Notes: generated from the letters alone by a model not told the origin. DNA of 64,000 bases from DUQX01 sp050948825 (GCA_050948825.1 JBMNEO010000006.1:62001-126000), one strand, 5' to 3'. Shown: positions 1-8,264, numbered from the stretch's first letter. A program made the numbers and translations.

Positions 1-44
1 AAGTATATGAACAGATCAAAAGCACTGCCGAAAAATACAAATAA
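1..44 (+). CDS. dctP: C-terminal end of a probable TRAP transporter substrate-binding protein (DctP), partial
   Basis: Only the last 13 codons are visible (reading VYEQIKSTAEKYK then TAA at 42-44). The peptide is too short to identify by itself. The call is an inference from the two TRAP permease genes that follow, since DctP-type solute receptors usually lie directly upstream of dctQ-dctM, and an amphipathic lysine-rich tail like this is usual for the family. The start lies outside the window. Confidence 0.5.
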   Translation, partial: VYEQIKSTAEKYK

Positions 45-72
45 ATTGTTCATGCAAGAATAACCGGCTTGT

Positions 73-112
73 TTTAATTCTCCCGGGCGCTGCAGCGGCC
101 GGGAGAATTAAA
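73..112 (+). terminator. Strong intercistronic hairpin between dctP and dctQ
   Basis: A perfect 14-bp stem (TTTAATTCTCCCGG at 73-86 with its complement at 99-112) encloses a GC-rich loop that is itself nearly self-complementary (CGCTGCAGCG, 88-97). No T-run follows, so it is not a classic intrinsic terminator. Between a receptor gene and its membrane subunits such hairpins usually protect the upstream mRNA or cause partial termination, giving more receptor than permease. That role is inferred. Confidence 0.6.
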
Positions 113-174
113 CCATTGTTCAAGTTATGGCTGCTTTTTTCAGGATTGAAAATAGTCATAGTGGGGGAGAAGTA

Positions 175-670
175 ATGTTTTTATTAAAAAGAGCTGTAGA
201 GGGGCTTAACGGTTATTTTTTGAAGATTGCCCTACTGTTTACTGTACTGATGATGTTTGTAACTGTTGCGGATGTCTTGATGCGATTTTTTGCATGAACC
301 AATTCCCGGGGTTTTTGAATTAACCCGCTATGCGCTGGCAGTTATTGTTTTCGCTTCCCTTGGATGGAGCCAAATGCATAAGGTGCATATCGCGATTGAT
401 CTTTTTGTTTCAAGAATACCGGCTTTATGGCAAACTATCATTGATGTTTTTAATTATTTCTTAGCGACTGTTACCTTTTCCCTGGCCTTCTGGCAGATGT
501 TGGTTTATACCGGGCGTCTTTACAGTTCAGGCCTGGTTACCACTGTACTGCGTGTCCACGTTTATCCGTGGGTATTAGTATCGGCTGTAGGAGTATTGTT
601 TTTTACCCTGGTATTGTTATGTGACTTTATCAATGCCATATACAAGCTATCCAGGAGAGGTGATAATTAA
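175..670 (+). pseudogene. dctQ: TRAP transporter small permease DctQ, frameshifted
   Basis: DctQ is the four-helix small membrane subunit of tripartite ATP-independent periplasmic (TRAP) transporters for carboxylates and similar solutes. An ATG at 175 with GGGGGAG at 163-169 opens a frame reading MFLLKRAVEGLNGYFLKIAL and ends at TGA 295-297. The rest of the protein (HEPIPGVFELTRYALAVIVF onward, the usual DctQ continuation) is in another frame from about 290 to 670. The break lies in a run of six T (286-291); with five T the reading becomes MRFLHEPIPG, giving a normal 164-residue DctQ. The gene is therefore disrupted by one base, through decay, a sequencing error or slippage. Its TAA (668-670) overlaps the dctM ATG, as in an intact operon. 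Confidence 0.8.
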
Positions 671-1969
671 TGAGCGCATTCATTCGTTGGAGTTCTTAGT
701 CTTATAGTCCTTTTAGTACTGATATTTTTGCGTATGCCCATTGCCATAGCCATGACAATTATCGGGATTGTTGGTTATTCTTTCGTTGTAAACCCACAGG
801 CAGCTCTTGTCAAACTGGGAACTGATGTCTTTGACAATGCTACGGTTTATTCGCTCAGTGTTATTCCCATGTTTACGTTGATGGGGCTGTTTTTAGGCTC
901 CTCCGGATTGGGGAGACAGCTTTTTGATGCCTTTAATGCCTGGTTTGGCCATATTCGCGGCGGCCTCGCCGTTGCATCCATAGTAGCCTGTGCTTTTTTC
1001 TCGGCCGTTTCAGGTTCTGTAATCGGTACAGCTGCTACAATCGGTAAAATTGCAGCACCAGAGATGCTTGCTCGTAGATATAAGGAAACATTGGCTGCCG
1101 GCAGCATAGCCGCCGGCGGGACGCTCGGCATCTTAATCCCTCCCAGTTCCGTATTGATTATTTATGGCGCAATTACGGAAGAATCCATCGGGCAGTTGCT
1201 GATCGCCGGCATCTTTCCCGGAATCCTAACTGCCTTTTTATTGGCCTTTACGTCCTGGTTACAGGTTAAACTCAATCCTGAGCTGGCCCCTACCGGCGCC
1301 CCGGCTCCCTTCCGGGAAAAGCTACGGTTATCAAAGGCTATTTGGCCGATTCCGGTAATTTTTCTCATCTCTATGAGCGGAATATATCTGGGGATATTTA
1401 CTCCCAACGAGGGAGGGGCCGTAGGAGCCTTTTTATCCTTTCTGTATGCCGTTTTATCCAAACAAATGAATTGGAAGGCGTTCAATGAGTCCTTAGTTGA
1501 AACTACCAATATTACAGCGATGATTTTTTTGGTAATCATCGGTGGAGTGCTTTATGGAAACTTTTTGTCGGCTACGAGAATACCTTTAATTATCAGGGAT
1601 TTCGTCGATGCTATTAATTTGTCCCCTGTTTTGCTGGCTTCATTTATTTTCATATGTTATTTTGTGGCCGGGTTTTTTATGGATGCGATGGCCGTTATCG
1701 TTATCTTTACAAATATTTTTTACCCTCTTGTTATTGCTGCCGGTTACAGCGGGATATGGTTTGGAATTGTGACCATCCTGATGGTGAACATAGGATTTAT
1801 AACCCCACCGGTAGGAGTGGTGAGCATGGTTACCGCTTCGGCAACGAATATTAAGATTGAATCTGTATTTAAAGGTGTTACTCCTTTTTGGATTGCATTA
1901 ATTGTTGCCACTTTCTTTGTAATATTTTTCCCCCAAGTTGCTACCTTCCTGCCAGGTATGATGAGATAG
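670..1969 (+). pseudogene. dctM: TRAP transporter large permease DctM, frameshifted near its start
   Basis: DctM is the 12-helix transport subunit of TRAP systems. Almost the whole protein is open from a TTG at 728 to 1969, with the family motif GILIPPSSVLIIYG and the C-terminal GFITPPVG segment. The natural start is ATG 670, overlapping the dctQ stop and preceded by AGGAGAGGTG, but that frame (MSAFIRWSS) stops at 697-699. Removing one base near C685 gives MSAFIVGVLSLIVLLVLIFL running straight into RMPIAIAM, a typical DctM N-terminus and a normal length of about 432 residues. The first signal-anchor helix is lost without correction. This is the second one-base shift in the same operon. Confidence 0.82.
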
Positions 1970-2047
1970 TATTAGGGAAATCTCTTGGCTGGATGTGGAA
2001 TGGGAAATCAGATTATAAAAAAAGGCAAATGTACTAAAACAACAAAG

Positions 2048-2087
2048 TGCTCGGGCAAGAGAAGTAGTTCCCGGGCATTTTTTTATT
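2048..2087 (+). terminator. Intrinsic terminator after the TRAP operon
   Basis: TGCTCGGG (2048-2055) pairs with CCCGGGCA (2070-2077), with one G-U pair, and a run of seven T follows (2078-2084). It closes the TRAP operon. Of the gap 1970-2340, the rest holds the aspS promoter and leader and nothing else I recognise. Confidence 0.8.
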
Positions 2088-2250
2088 TGTTCCGGGTTGA
2101 TTACGAGTAAATTCAATTAAAGATTGCGGTATCGGCCAGTTATGGTTTGATGACATAATAATTGTATAAAATGATACGGCTTAAATAGTGTGATTAAATA
2201 GCTTTATCGCAGAAGGCTTACAATCCGGCATCACCGGCATCAAAGTTCAG

Positions 2251-2279
2251 TTGACAAGGGGCTTCCCATTAGCTAAAAT
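2251..2279 (+). promoter_or_regulatory. SigmaA-type promoter of aspS
   Basis: TTGACA (2251-2256), a 17-nt spacer and TAAAAT (2274-2279) form a near-consensus vegetative promoter about 60 nt before the aspS ATG. The expected transcript would start near 2286. No T-box element (GGGTGGTACCGCG-like) is present in this leader. Confidence 0.6.
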
Positions 2280-2299
2280 CAATATGCATGTTATTTGCT

Positions 2300-2340
2300 G
2301 GAAGGGGGTAAACAGCTCCTTAAGGGGTTGAGACAAGTAT
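2300..2340 (+). promoter_or_regulatory. aspS leader: Shine-Dalgarno followed by a small hairpin
   Basis: GGAAGGGGG (2300-2308) is a strong ribosome binding site, but it is more than 30 nt from the ATG at 2341. Between them lies a hairpin, CAGCTCC (2313-2319), loop TTAA, GGGGTTG (2324-2330), with two G-U pairs. If it folds, it brings the Shine-Dalgarno to about 14 nt from the start. A weaker alternative site is AAGGGG inside the hairpin (2322-2327), 13 nt from ATG. Confidence 0.4.
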
Positions 2341-4125
2341 ATGCGCTTAGAAAGAACTCATTATTGTGGAATGCTGTCCGCTGAAAATATCGGACAAAAA
2401 ATTGTTGTGGCGGGCTGGGTGCAGAGCAAAAGGGATCATGGCGGGTTAATATTTCTTGATCTCCGGGACCGTACCGGGATAATCCAGGTAGTGTTTGATA
2501 ACCAGAAAAATGCTTCTTTTTTTAACGAAGCTGAAAAATTACGCCCGGAGTATGTACTTGCCGTTCAAGGGTCAGTCGCACGTCGTTCGCCGGAAACCGT
2601 CAACTCCAGGTTGTCTACAGGGGATATTGAAGTAAATGTAGAGGATTTGGAGGTATTGAACCCGTCAAAAACGCCTCCTTTTTACATTGAGGACGGTATC
2701 AATACAGATGAAAACCTGCGCTTAAAATACCGCTATTTAGATCTGCGGCGCCCTGAAATGCAGCGGTCGCTGTTGATTCGCCACAGGACGCTCATGGCCG
2801 TAAGAGAGTATTTGGGCAGGCGGGGATTTTGGGAAATTGAAACGCCGATGCTAACCCGCAGTACCCCTGAAGGGGCCCGTGATTACCTGGTTCCCAGCCG
2901 GACGTCTCCGGGCAGTTTTTTTGCTTTGCCGCAATCACCGCAGCTGTTTAAGCAGCTGCTCATGATTTCCGGTGCAGACAGGTACTTTCAAATTGCGCGC
3001 TGTTTTCGCGATGAAGATCTCCGGGCGGACCGGCAGCCGGAGTTTACCCAGATAGATATTGAAATGTCTTTTTCGACTGTTAAAGATATTGTCATTGAAA
3101 TCGAAGGACTTGTAAGTCACATTTTTAAAGAGGTATTAAAAAGGGAGGTAGTGGTTCCCTTTGAAATCATTCCTTACCAGGAGGCAATGGAGCGTTTTGG
3201 CAGCGACAGGCCTGACAACCGCTTTGGGATGGAGATAGTTGATGTCTCGGAAATAGCCGGCGAGTCCCAGTTTAAAGTATTTCAGACTATGATCCAAAAA
3301 GGCGGCGTGGTAAAAGGAATCAATGCCAAAGGAAGCGGTCATTTCAGCCGGAAGGAACTTGACGACTTGACTCAGCAGGTTCAGCGGTGGGGGACAGGGG
3401 GTCTGGCCTGGATGATTGTAACCGGCGACGGTTTTAAAACCCCCATTGCCAAGTTCTTTATGCCGGAACAGTTAATGGAGATTCGGTCAAAACTGCAGGC
3501 TGAAACGGGGGACCTGCTGCTTTTTATAGCTGATGAACGGGAAACGGCCTTAAAAGTTCTGGGCCAGCTCAGGCTGTTCCTAGCAGAGCGCCTGGATCTT
3601 ATACCGGAGGGCATAGATAATTTCCTCTGGGTGATCGATTTCCCCCTGCTGGAATATGACCAGGCTGAAGGAAGGTACACTGCAAACCACCACCCCTTTA
3701 CCGCCCCGCTGGAAGAGGACCTTCCTCTTCTATCAACAGAACCTTTGAAAGTTCGCTCCCAGGCCTATGATCTGGTCTATAACGGGATTGAAGTGGCGGG
3801 GGGGAGCCAGCGTATTTATAAAAAAGAACTTCAAGAGAAAATCTTTAACCTCCTGGGGATGAGTTATAAAGAGGCTGAAGAAAAATTCGGGTTTTTTCTC
3901 GAGGCTTTTCAGTACGGAATGCCTCCGCACGGGGGGATTGCCTTTGGCCTTGATCGCCTGATTATGCTCATGGCCGGCAAGAAAAGCATCAGGGATGTTA
4001 TTGCCTTTCCCAAAACGGCCGCTGGAAATTGCCTGCTAAGCGGCGCCCCGGCGCCGGTATCTCCCGGACAGCTCAAGGAATTGCATATTTCACCCATTCC
4101 AAGAGATAATAAAGAAAATGAGTAA
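2341..4125 (+). CDS. aspS: Aspartyl-tRNA synthetase
   Basis: AspRS charges tRNA-Asp with aspartate in the cytoplasm, a class II reaction. The 594-residue protein has the N-terminal OB-fold anticodon domain (GWVQSKRDHGGLIFLDLRDR, about residues 25-45), motif 2 with FRDEDLRADRQPEF near residue 222-235, the bacterial GAD insertion (about 290-420) and motif 3 GIAFGLDRLIMLM near 533. Length is normal for bacterial AspRS. The ATG at 2341 gives the expected N-terminus MRLERTHYCGML. In many Firmicutes hisS lies directly upstream; here aspS has its own promoter. Whether it is discriminating or also charges tRNA-Asn cannot be told with confidence from the sequence alone. Confidence 0.97.
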   Translation: MRLERTHYCGMLSAENIGQKIVVAGWVQSKRDHGGLIFLDLRDRTGIIQVVFDNQKNASFFNEAEKLRPEYVLAVQGSVARRSPETVNSRLSTGDIEVNVEDLEVLNPSKTPPFYIEDGINTDENLRLKYRYLDLRRPEMQRSLLIRHRTLMAVREYLGRRGFWEIETPMLTRSTPEGARDYLVPSRTSPGSFFALPQSPQLFKQLLMISGADRYFQIARCFRDEDLRADRQPEFTQIDIEMSFSTVKDIVIEIEGLVSHIFKEVLKREVVVPFEIIPYQEAMERFGSDRPDNRFGMEIVDVSEIAGESQFKVFQTMIQKGGVVKGINAKGSGHFSRKELDDLTQQVQRWGTGGLAWMIVTGDGFKTPIAKFFMPEQLMEIRSKLQAETGDLLLFIADERETALKVLGQLRLFLAERLDLIPEGIDNFLWVIDFPLLEYDQAEGRYTANHHPFTAPLEEDLPLLSTEPLKVRSQAYDLVYNGIEVAGGSQRIYKKELQEKIFNLLGMSYKEAEEKFGFFLEAFQYGMPPHGGIAFGLDRLIMLMAGKKSIRDVIAFPKTAAGNCLLSGAPAPVSPGQLKELHISPIPRDNKENE

Positions 4126-4298
4126 ATAAGTTGAATTTGTGGCAGTTATTTCTTTAATCCTTTGCAGGCTATGGGCAGGTAAAGCTAAAGCTTTAAGAAT
4201 ATCGTAGAAGTTTAAGCATCAATCGGTTAAGAGAGCGCAGAAAAAGCCCTTTGCAAATGGAAATAAATGTTATATTTTGCCTTATTCAATCTTTTTTC

Positions 4299-4327
4299 TT
4301 GCGTATCGATTGAAATTGTGCTATTAT
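4299..4327 (+). promoter_or_regulatory. Candidate promoter for the 6S-like RNA
   Basis: TTGCGT (4299-4304), 17-nt spacer, TATTAT (4322-4327). The predicted start is near 4334, just upstream of the first paired segment of the structured RNA. Confidence 0.45.
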
Positions 4328-4333
4328 TATAAC

Positions 4334-4540
4334 GTTAGGATTTCAAATTAATACCCTGCTGTGCGCGTGCAAAGCCGATTAAGTTTTGAGCTAACACTGA
4401 TGAAATGGGAGCCTGACTTTACGTGTGGCGCAGAAGCCCCTGGGTTATGGGGACCTGTAAAGCATGTAAGAAGGCACCCACCTGTAGAGGGAGCAGTTCA
4501 AAACAACGGCCTACGTCATGGCGGGGTTATTTTGATGATA
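4334..4540 (+). ncRNA. ssrS: 6S RNA (ssrS/bsrA-like), RNA polymerase-binding regulatory RNA
   Basis: The stretch folds by eye into one long rod: ACCCTGC (4353-4359) with GCGGGGT (4521-4527); GCCG (4374-4377) with CGGC (4507-4510); GTTTTGA (4383-4389) with TCAAAAC (4498-4504); an open central bubble; GGGAGCCT (4408-4414 region) with AGGCACCC (4472-4479); CTTTAC (about 4417-4422) with GTAAAG (4457-4462); and a CCCC/GGGG terminal hairpin near 4437-4452. A closing stem, a large central bubble mimicking an open promoter and a terminal arm are the 6S architecture. In B. subtilis the 6S-1 gene also lies just downstream of aspS. 6S RNA binds the SigmaA holoenzyme in stationary phase. Ends are approximate. 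It could alternatively be the mgtE leader, since no clear terminator separates them. Confidence 0.7.
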
Positions 4541-4569
4541 AAGTCTTCCTTTTCTAAGGGGTGAAAGGG

Positions 4570-5889
4570 ATGTCTATCCAGGAGACACTGCATAAAATTA
4601 TAAAAGAGGTTAAGGCGGGAACTCACCCCAGCGATATACTTGAGTTAATTGATGATTTAAATGATCAGCAGAGAAAAGAACTTTTCGAACTTCTTTCAGA
4701 TGAAGAGGCCGCACTAATCATCCAGGAAATGGAGGAGTTTGATCAGGTTTCGCTGTTAAGGCTGCTGACTAAACACAGGGCTTCGGCCATCCTTAAAGAG
4801 ATGGCGATTGATGATGCAGCCGATTTATTGAGAGAGGTTTCTCCTGAGGAGGTAAAAGAACTTCTAGCGCTGATTGAAGAAGAGGCCGAGGAGATCAGAG
4901 GCCTGTTAAAATATCCCGAAGATAGCGCCGGCGGAATTATGACCACTGATTTCATAGCGTTATCAGAGGATATTACCGTTAAAGAAGCAATTATCCGTTT
5001 GAGGGAAGTCGCCCCCGAAGCGGAAATAATATACTATGTTTATGTTATTGATTCCCAGACCAAATTAAGCGGCGTTCTCTCTTTGCGGGATTTGATTGCT
5101 GCTGAGGATGGAACCTTTCTCAGGGAAATAATGTACCGTAATGTAATAAGCGCTACAGCTGAAATGGACCAGGAGGAAGTTGCCCGTATCGTGGCACGTT
5201 ATGATCTGCTGGCTGTCCCGGTAGTGGATAAAGAACAGCGTTTACTGGGGATTATTACCGTTGATGATATTATTGATGTAATTGAGGAGGAGGCCACCGA
5301 AGATATTTACCGTCTGGCCGGCACCAGCGAGGTAGAAGGGGTAAATATTTTAGAAGCTTCGGTTACTAATATTGCATCTAAAAGACTGCCCTGGCTTCTG
5401 CTCAGCCTCCTGGGAGGGCTTTTGTCGGGAAGCGTTATCGGTGCTTTTGAAGCAACTCTGGAGTTTGTCGTGGTATTAGCTGTTTTTATTCCTGTCATTA
5501 TGGGCATGGGCGGGAATGTAGGAACTCAGGCATCCATCCTCTTCGTTCGCGGTCTTGCTACGGGCGAAATTGAGAAAAGGGATGTATGGCGCTATCTGCT
5601 TCGTGAGATAAAAGTGGGTTTAGCCATGGGAATCGTTAATGGAGCCATAGTAGCGGCAGCCACTCTGTTATGGCAGGGAAGACCGATCCTGGGCCTGGTG
5701 GTGGGTATCGCTATGTTTATTACGATTACCTTTGCCACTTTGGTCGGCACTCTTGTCCCTATGTTTTTTAATTATTACGGCGTTGATCCCGCTATTTCGG
5801 CCGGCCCTTTTGTTACTACCATCAATGATTTTACAGGATTATTAATCTACTTTTATACAGTATCTTTTTTTATCAAATACCTGATGTGA
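4570..5889 (+). CDS. mgtE: Magnesium transporter MgtE
   Basis: MgtE is a homodimeric Mg2+-gated channel of the plasma membrane. The 439-residue protein shows the superhelical N domain (about 1-125, with repeated EL-L-DLL-EV helices), two CBS domains (about 130-255, ending GIITVDDIIDVIEEEATEDI), and five membrane helices from about 280 to the C-terminus including GMGGNVGTQASILFVRGLA, the family signature that lines the pore. The start is ATG 4570, seven to eight nt after AAGGGG (4556-4561), rather than the upstream in-frame GTG at 4561 that overlaps the site. An M-box riboswitch would be expected in some relatives, but I do not see one; the leader instead resembles 6S RNA. Confidence 0.95.
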   Translation: MSIQETLHKIIKEVKAGTHPSDILELIDDLNDQQRKELFELLSDEEAALIIQEMEEFDQVSLLRLLTKHRASAILKEMAIDDAADLLREVSPEEVKELLALIEEEAEEIRGLLKYPEDSAGGIMTTDFIALSEDITVKEAIIRLREVAPEAEIIYYVYVIDSQTKLSGVLSLRDLIAAEDGTFLREIMYRNVISATAEMDQEEVARIVARYDLLAVPVVDKEQRLLGIITVDDIIDVIEEEATEDIYRLAGTSEVEGVNILEASVTNIASKRLPWLLLSLLGGLLSGSVIGAFEATLEFVVVLAVFIPVIMGMGGNVGTQASILFVRGLATGEIEKRDVWRYLLREIKVGLAMGIVNGAIVAAATLLWQGRPILGLVVGIAMFITITFATLVGTLVPMFFNYYGVDPAISAGPFVTTINDFTGLLIYFYTVSFFIKYLM

Positions 5890-6034
5890 ATATTGACCGG
5901 CCAATTTCGGGAGCAGTGCAGTTTTTGTATTGGAGCCTGTTGGAATAAGTGTATTTTTAAAACAGCGGCGGATAGAGTTAACCACCGTTCTTATTACCGG
6001 ACAATTTTAACCGTTTATTTAACATTTATTTTTT

Positions 6035-6065
6035 AAGCATCAGCGGAAAATGCTGGTGTTTTTTT
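6035..6065 (+). terminator. Intrinsic terminator downstream of mgtE
   Basis: CATCAGC (6038-6044) pairs with GCTGGTG (6052-6058) around the loop GGAAAAT, extended by flanking A-T pairs, and is followed by seven T (6059-6065). Confidence 0.75.
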
Positions 6066-6312
6066 GTCTATTCTGTTTAAGCCATTCGCCAGGAAATTTT
6101 TTTATCCTGAAAAGGTGCCTGATCGTAAAAATATCAGACAGCGAAGGACTTTTTTTGCAGCGCTGGTTTCTTATACTTAAACTAAAATTGAGCTAAAAGG
6201 ACATCAAGGGGTGGATTAATACAAAAACCTGCCTCTTTTTTTCTTTATTTTTTTAATATTTATTTTTATTCAGGGGAAGGATTTTTTAATTATAAATAGA
6301 ATAATATACCAA

Positions 6313-6338
6313 GTGGTACGATGTGGGGTAAAGTGGTT
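6313..6338 (+). promoter_or_regulatory. MraZ operator: three GTGG repeats with exact 10-nt period
   Basis: GTGGTA (6313), GTGGGG (6323) and GTGGTT (6333) are each separated by four bases. MraZ proteins are known to bind such GTGG repeats upstream of their own gene and repress the dcw operon. The position, 38-64 nt before the mraZ start, fits autoregulation. Confidence 0.82.
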
Positions 6339-6376
6339 TAAAAATGCAAACTTTACTTCTTGTGTGGGGTGCATTG

Positions 6377-6808
6377 ATGCTAATAGGAGAATACAACCAT
6401 ACACTTGATAAAAAGGGCCGCGTGATTGTCCCATCCCGGTTTCGCGATGAATTGGGGGATACCTTTATTATCACCCGCGGGATGGATAGCTGCCTTTTTC
6501 TATATCCTCTCCATGAGTGGAAGAACCTTGAAGCCAGGCTGAAAACCCTGCCTTTTAATAAAGCAGAAACGAGGGCTTTTATGAGAATGTTTTTTTCGGG
6601 CGCTTCAGAGGTTGAGGTAGATAAACAGGGCCGTGTTCTCATCCCACCGCTTCTTCGGGAACATTCACAGTTAAAAAAAGATGTGGTGTTTATCGGGGTC
6701 TCCAACAGAGCAGAGATTTGGAGCAGGGAAATTTGGGAAGAATATAGTAATAATTCCAGCCAATCTTTTGAACAAATTTCAGAGAAGTTAATGGATTTTC
6801 AAATGTAA
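6377..6808 (+). CDS. mraZ: Transcriptional regulator MraZ
   Basis: MraZ is the DNA-binding repressor that opens the dcw cluster; it forms a ring of subunits, each with two SpoVT/AbrB-like swapped-hairpin folds. The 143-residue protein has the first DXXXR element in HTLDKKGRVIVPSRF (residues about 7-21) and the second in EVDKQGRVLIPPLLR (about 79-93). I chose ATG 6377 (MLIGEYNH, the normal family start) because GTGGGG at 6364-6369 lies 7 nt upstream; an in-frame ATG at 6344 would add 11 atypical residues. It is followed after 16 bases by rsmH. Confidence 0.95.
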   Translation: MLIGEYNHTLDKKGRVIVPSRFRDELGDTFIITRGMDSCLFLYPLHEWKNLEARLKTLPFNKAETRAFMRMFFSGASEVEVDKQGRVLIPPLLREHSQLKKDVVFIGVSNRAEIWSREIWEEYSNNSSQSFEQISEKLMDFQM

Positions 6809-6824
6809 AAAACTGGAGGCGGCT

Positions 6825-7799
6825 ATGAGCCCTGATAATGATAAAGGGAAATATGTTCATCTTCCCGTAATGTCCGCTGAAGTATTAGAGTATCTGGAAC
6901 CTGCTCCCGGAAAGACGATGGTGGATGCAACGCTAGGAGGAGGAGGACATGCAGAGGCAATATTGAGGAGGCTGTCACCCGGAGGCAAGCTAATCGGTAT
7001 TGACCGTGACTGTGATGCTGTTGAGGCATCCCGGGAGAGGCTTTCCTTTTTCGGAGAGCTGTTTTTACCGGTTAAGGCCAATTTTAACACCCTGGCGGGT
7101 GTGCTTGGACGATTTGTGCCGGAGGGGATAGACGGCCTTTTGTTCGACCTGGGGGTTTCCTCCTACCAGCTGGATAACGAGGAGCGGGGTTTTTCTTATA
7201 AGAAAGATGTCTTTCTGGATATGCGTATGGACCGGGATTTGCCCCAAACCGCTGCGGATCTGCTTCGGGAGCTGCCTCACGGCGAACTGGCAAAGATATT
7301 CCGCATATACGGCGAGGAAAAATGGGCAGGCCGGATTGCCTCCTTTATTATTGAACACCGCCTGAAAAAAGGGCCCGTAACCGGCAGTGGAGAGCTTGTA
7401 GAGATCATTAAAAACGCCATACCTGCCAGAGCCAGGAGGCGGGGAGGGCATCCTGCCAAACGGGTTTTCCAGGCACTGCGCATTGCTGTCAACAGGGAGC
7501 TGGAAAACTTAGAAAACGGCTTAAAACAAGGGGTGAAAGCATTGCGTCCGGGGGGGAGGATAGTTCTTATTTCCTATCACTCCCTGGAGGATAAAATAGT
7601 GAAAGATTTTTTTAGAGATTTTTCTCAGAGGTGCATCTGCCCTCCCGATTTCCCCGAATGCAGATGCGGAAGGGTGCCACTGCTTAAAATCCTGACCCAA
7701 AAACCTCTCTTCCCTTCACGGGAAGAGTTGGAGACAAATCCCAGAGCCAGAAGTGCACGTTTGAGAGCAGCAGTGAAGATAAGTACCGGATGGTCATGA
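6825..7799 (+). CDS. rsmH: 16S rRNA (cytosine-1402 N4) methyltransferase RsmH (MraW)
   Basis: RsmH uses S-adenosylmethionine to methylate N4 of C1402 in the ribosomal decoding centre. The 324-residue protein has the SAM-binding loop DATLGGGGHAEAIL (about residues 34-47), the acidic strand end GIDRD (about 58-62), the motif DGLLFDLGVSSYQLD (about 102-116) and the late segment ISYHSLEDKIVKDFF. Length is typical. It has ACTGGAGG before ATG 6825 and belongs to the mraZ transcription unit, as in nearly all bacteria with a dcw cluster. Confidence 0.97.
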   Translation: MSPDNDKGKYVHLPVMSAEVLEYLEPAPGKTMVDATLGGGGHAEAILRRLSPGGKLIGIDRDCDAVEASRERLSFFGELFLPVKANFNTLAGVLGRFVPEGIDGLLFDLGVSSYQLDNEERGFSYKKDVFLDMRMDRDLPQTAADLLRELPHGELAKIFRIYGEEKWAGRIASFIIEHRLKKGPVTGSGELVEIIKNAIPARARRRGGHPAKRVFQALRIAVNRELENLENGLKQGVKALRPGGRIVLISYHSLEDKIVKDFFRDFSQRCICPPDFPECRCGRVPLLKILTQKPLFPSREELETNPRARSARLRAAVKISTGWS

Positions 7800-7844
7800 A
7801 TACCGGAAGCAAACAGTTCTAAGAGAAATGGCAGGTGAATACAG

Positions 7845-8240
7845 TTGTTAGTAGCGAAAGAAAAACCAAAATTTACATCCTATCAGGAATGGGGTCTGAA
7901 AAGGGGTAATAATCCCTGGCAAAATAGTTATGATCTGCCGCTGCCCAGGGAGAGGAGAATACCTGTCCCAAGGGAAAGCGTGTTGTTATGCGCTATGCTT
8001 TTATGTTTAATCATCATCGGCGTTGGGCTTATAACGCAATACGGGAATATTATTGCGGGCAATTACCGTATACACCAAATGCGCAATGAAATAGCACTTT
8101 TACAGGAAGAAAATGAGCAACTCCTTCTTGATGTAAAGCGGCTAAGTTCGCTTGATAGAATTGAAGCTATCGCTGCAAATGAGCTTGGTTTGCAATATCC
8201 TGAAAAACGCCAGTGGTTGATTCTTTCTGCAGGAAATTAG
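7845..8240 (+). CDS. ftsL: Cell division protein FtsL-like (septum formation initiator family)
   Basis: FtsL is a bitopic divisome protein that joins FtsB/DivIC and FtsQ to control septal PBP and FtsW. The 131-residue protein has a basic, proline-rich cytoplasmic tail (1-47), one membrane helix (about 48-70, SVLLCAMLLCLIIIGVGLI) and a short coiled coil (about 78-105) followed by the usual LGLQYPEK element. It starts with TTG 7845 behind AGGTG. The family diverges strongly, so identity rests on architecture and on its place between rsmH and the septal PBP. An unusually long N-terminal tail is visible. Confidence 0.85.
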   Translation: MLVAKEKPKFTSYQEWGLKRGNNPWQNSYDLPLPRERRIPVPRESVLLCAMLLCLIIIGVGLITQYGNIIAGNYRIHQMRNEIALLQEENEQLLLDVKRLSSLDRIEAIAANELGLQYPEKRQWLILSAGN

Positions 8241-8264
8241 GCCTGCTGGAGGAAGAGAGGAAAA

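Larger units (their letters stand above)
5890..6376 (+). other. Intergenic region mgtE-mraZ, no gene seen
   Basis: These 487 bases hold a terminator (6035-6065), a T-rich stretch (about 6221-6290) and the MraZ operator (6313-6338). I see no convincing coding frame and no clear promoter hexamers; the mraZ promoter is probably in the AT-rich part near 6285-6310. Confidence 0.6.

Noticed and set aside
847..1539. Long minus-strand frames over dctM
   Set aside because: Shadows of the hydrophobic plus-strand gene; no start signals or domain features.
2088..2340. T-box in front of aspS
   Set aside because: No T-box consensus and no terminator/antiterminator pair; only a promoter and a short leader hairpin.
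4361..4564. 67-codon frame upstream of mgtE
   Set aside because: It lies within the strongly paired 6S-like RNA and has no ribosome binding site.
4126..4569. M-box (Mg2+) riboswitch before mgtE
   Set aside because: I do not see the M-box conserved sequence; the pairing is a single long rod with a central bubble, as in 6S RNA.
7065..7451. 128-codon minus-strand frame inside rsmH
   Set aside because: Antisense shadow of a well-supported gene.
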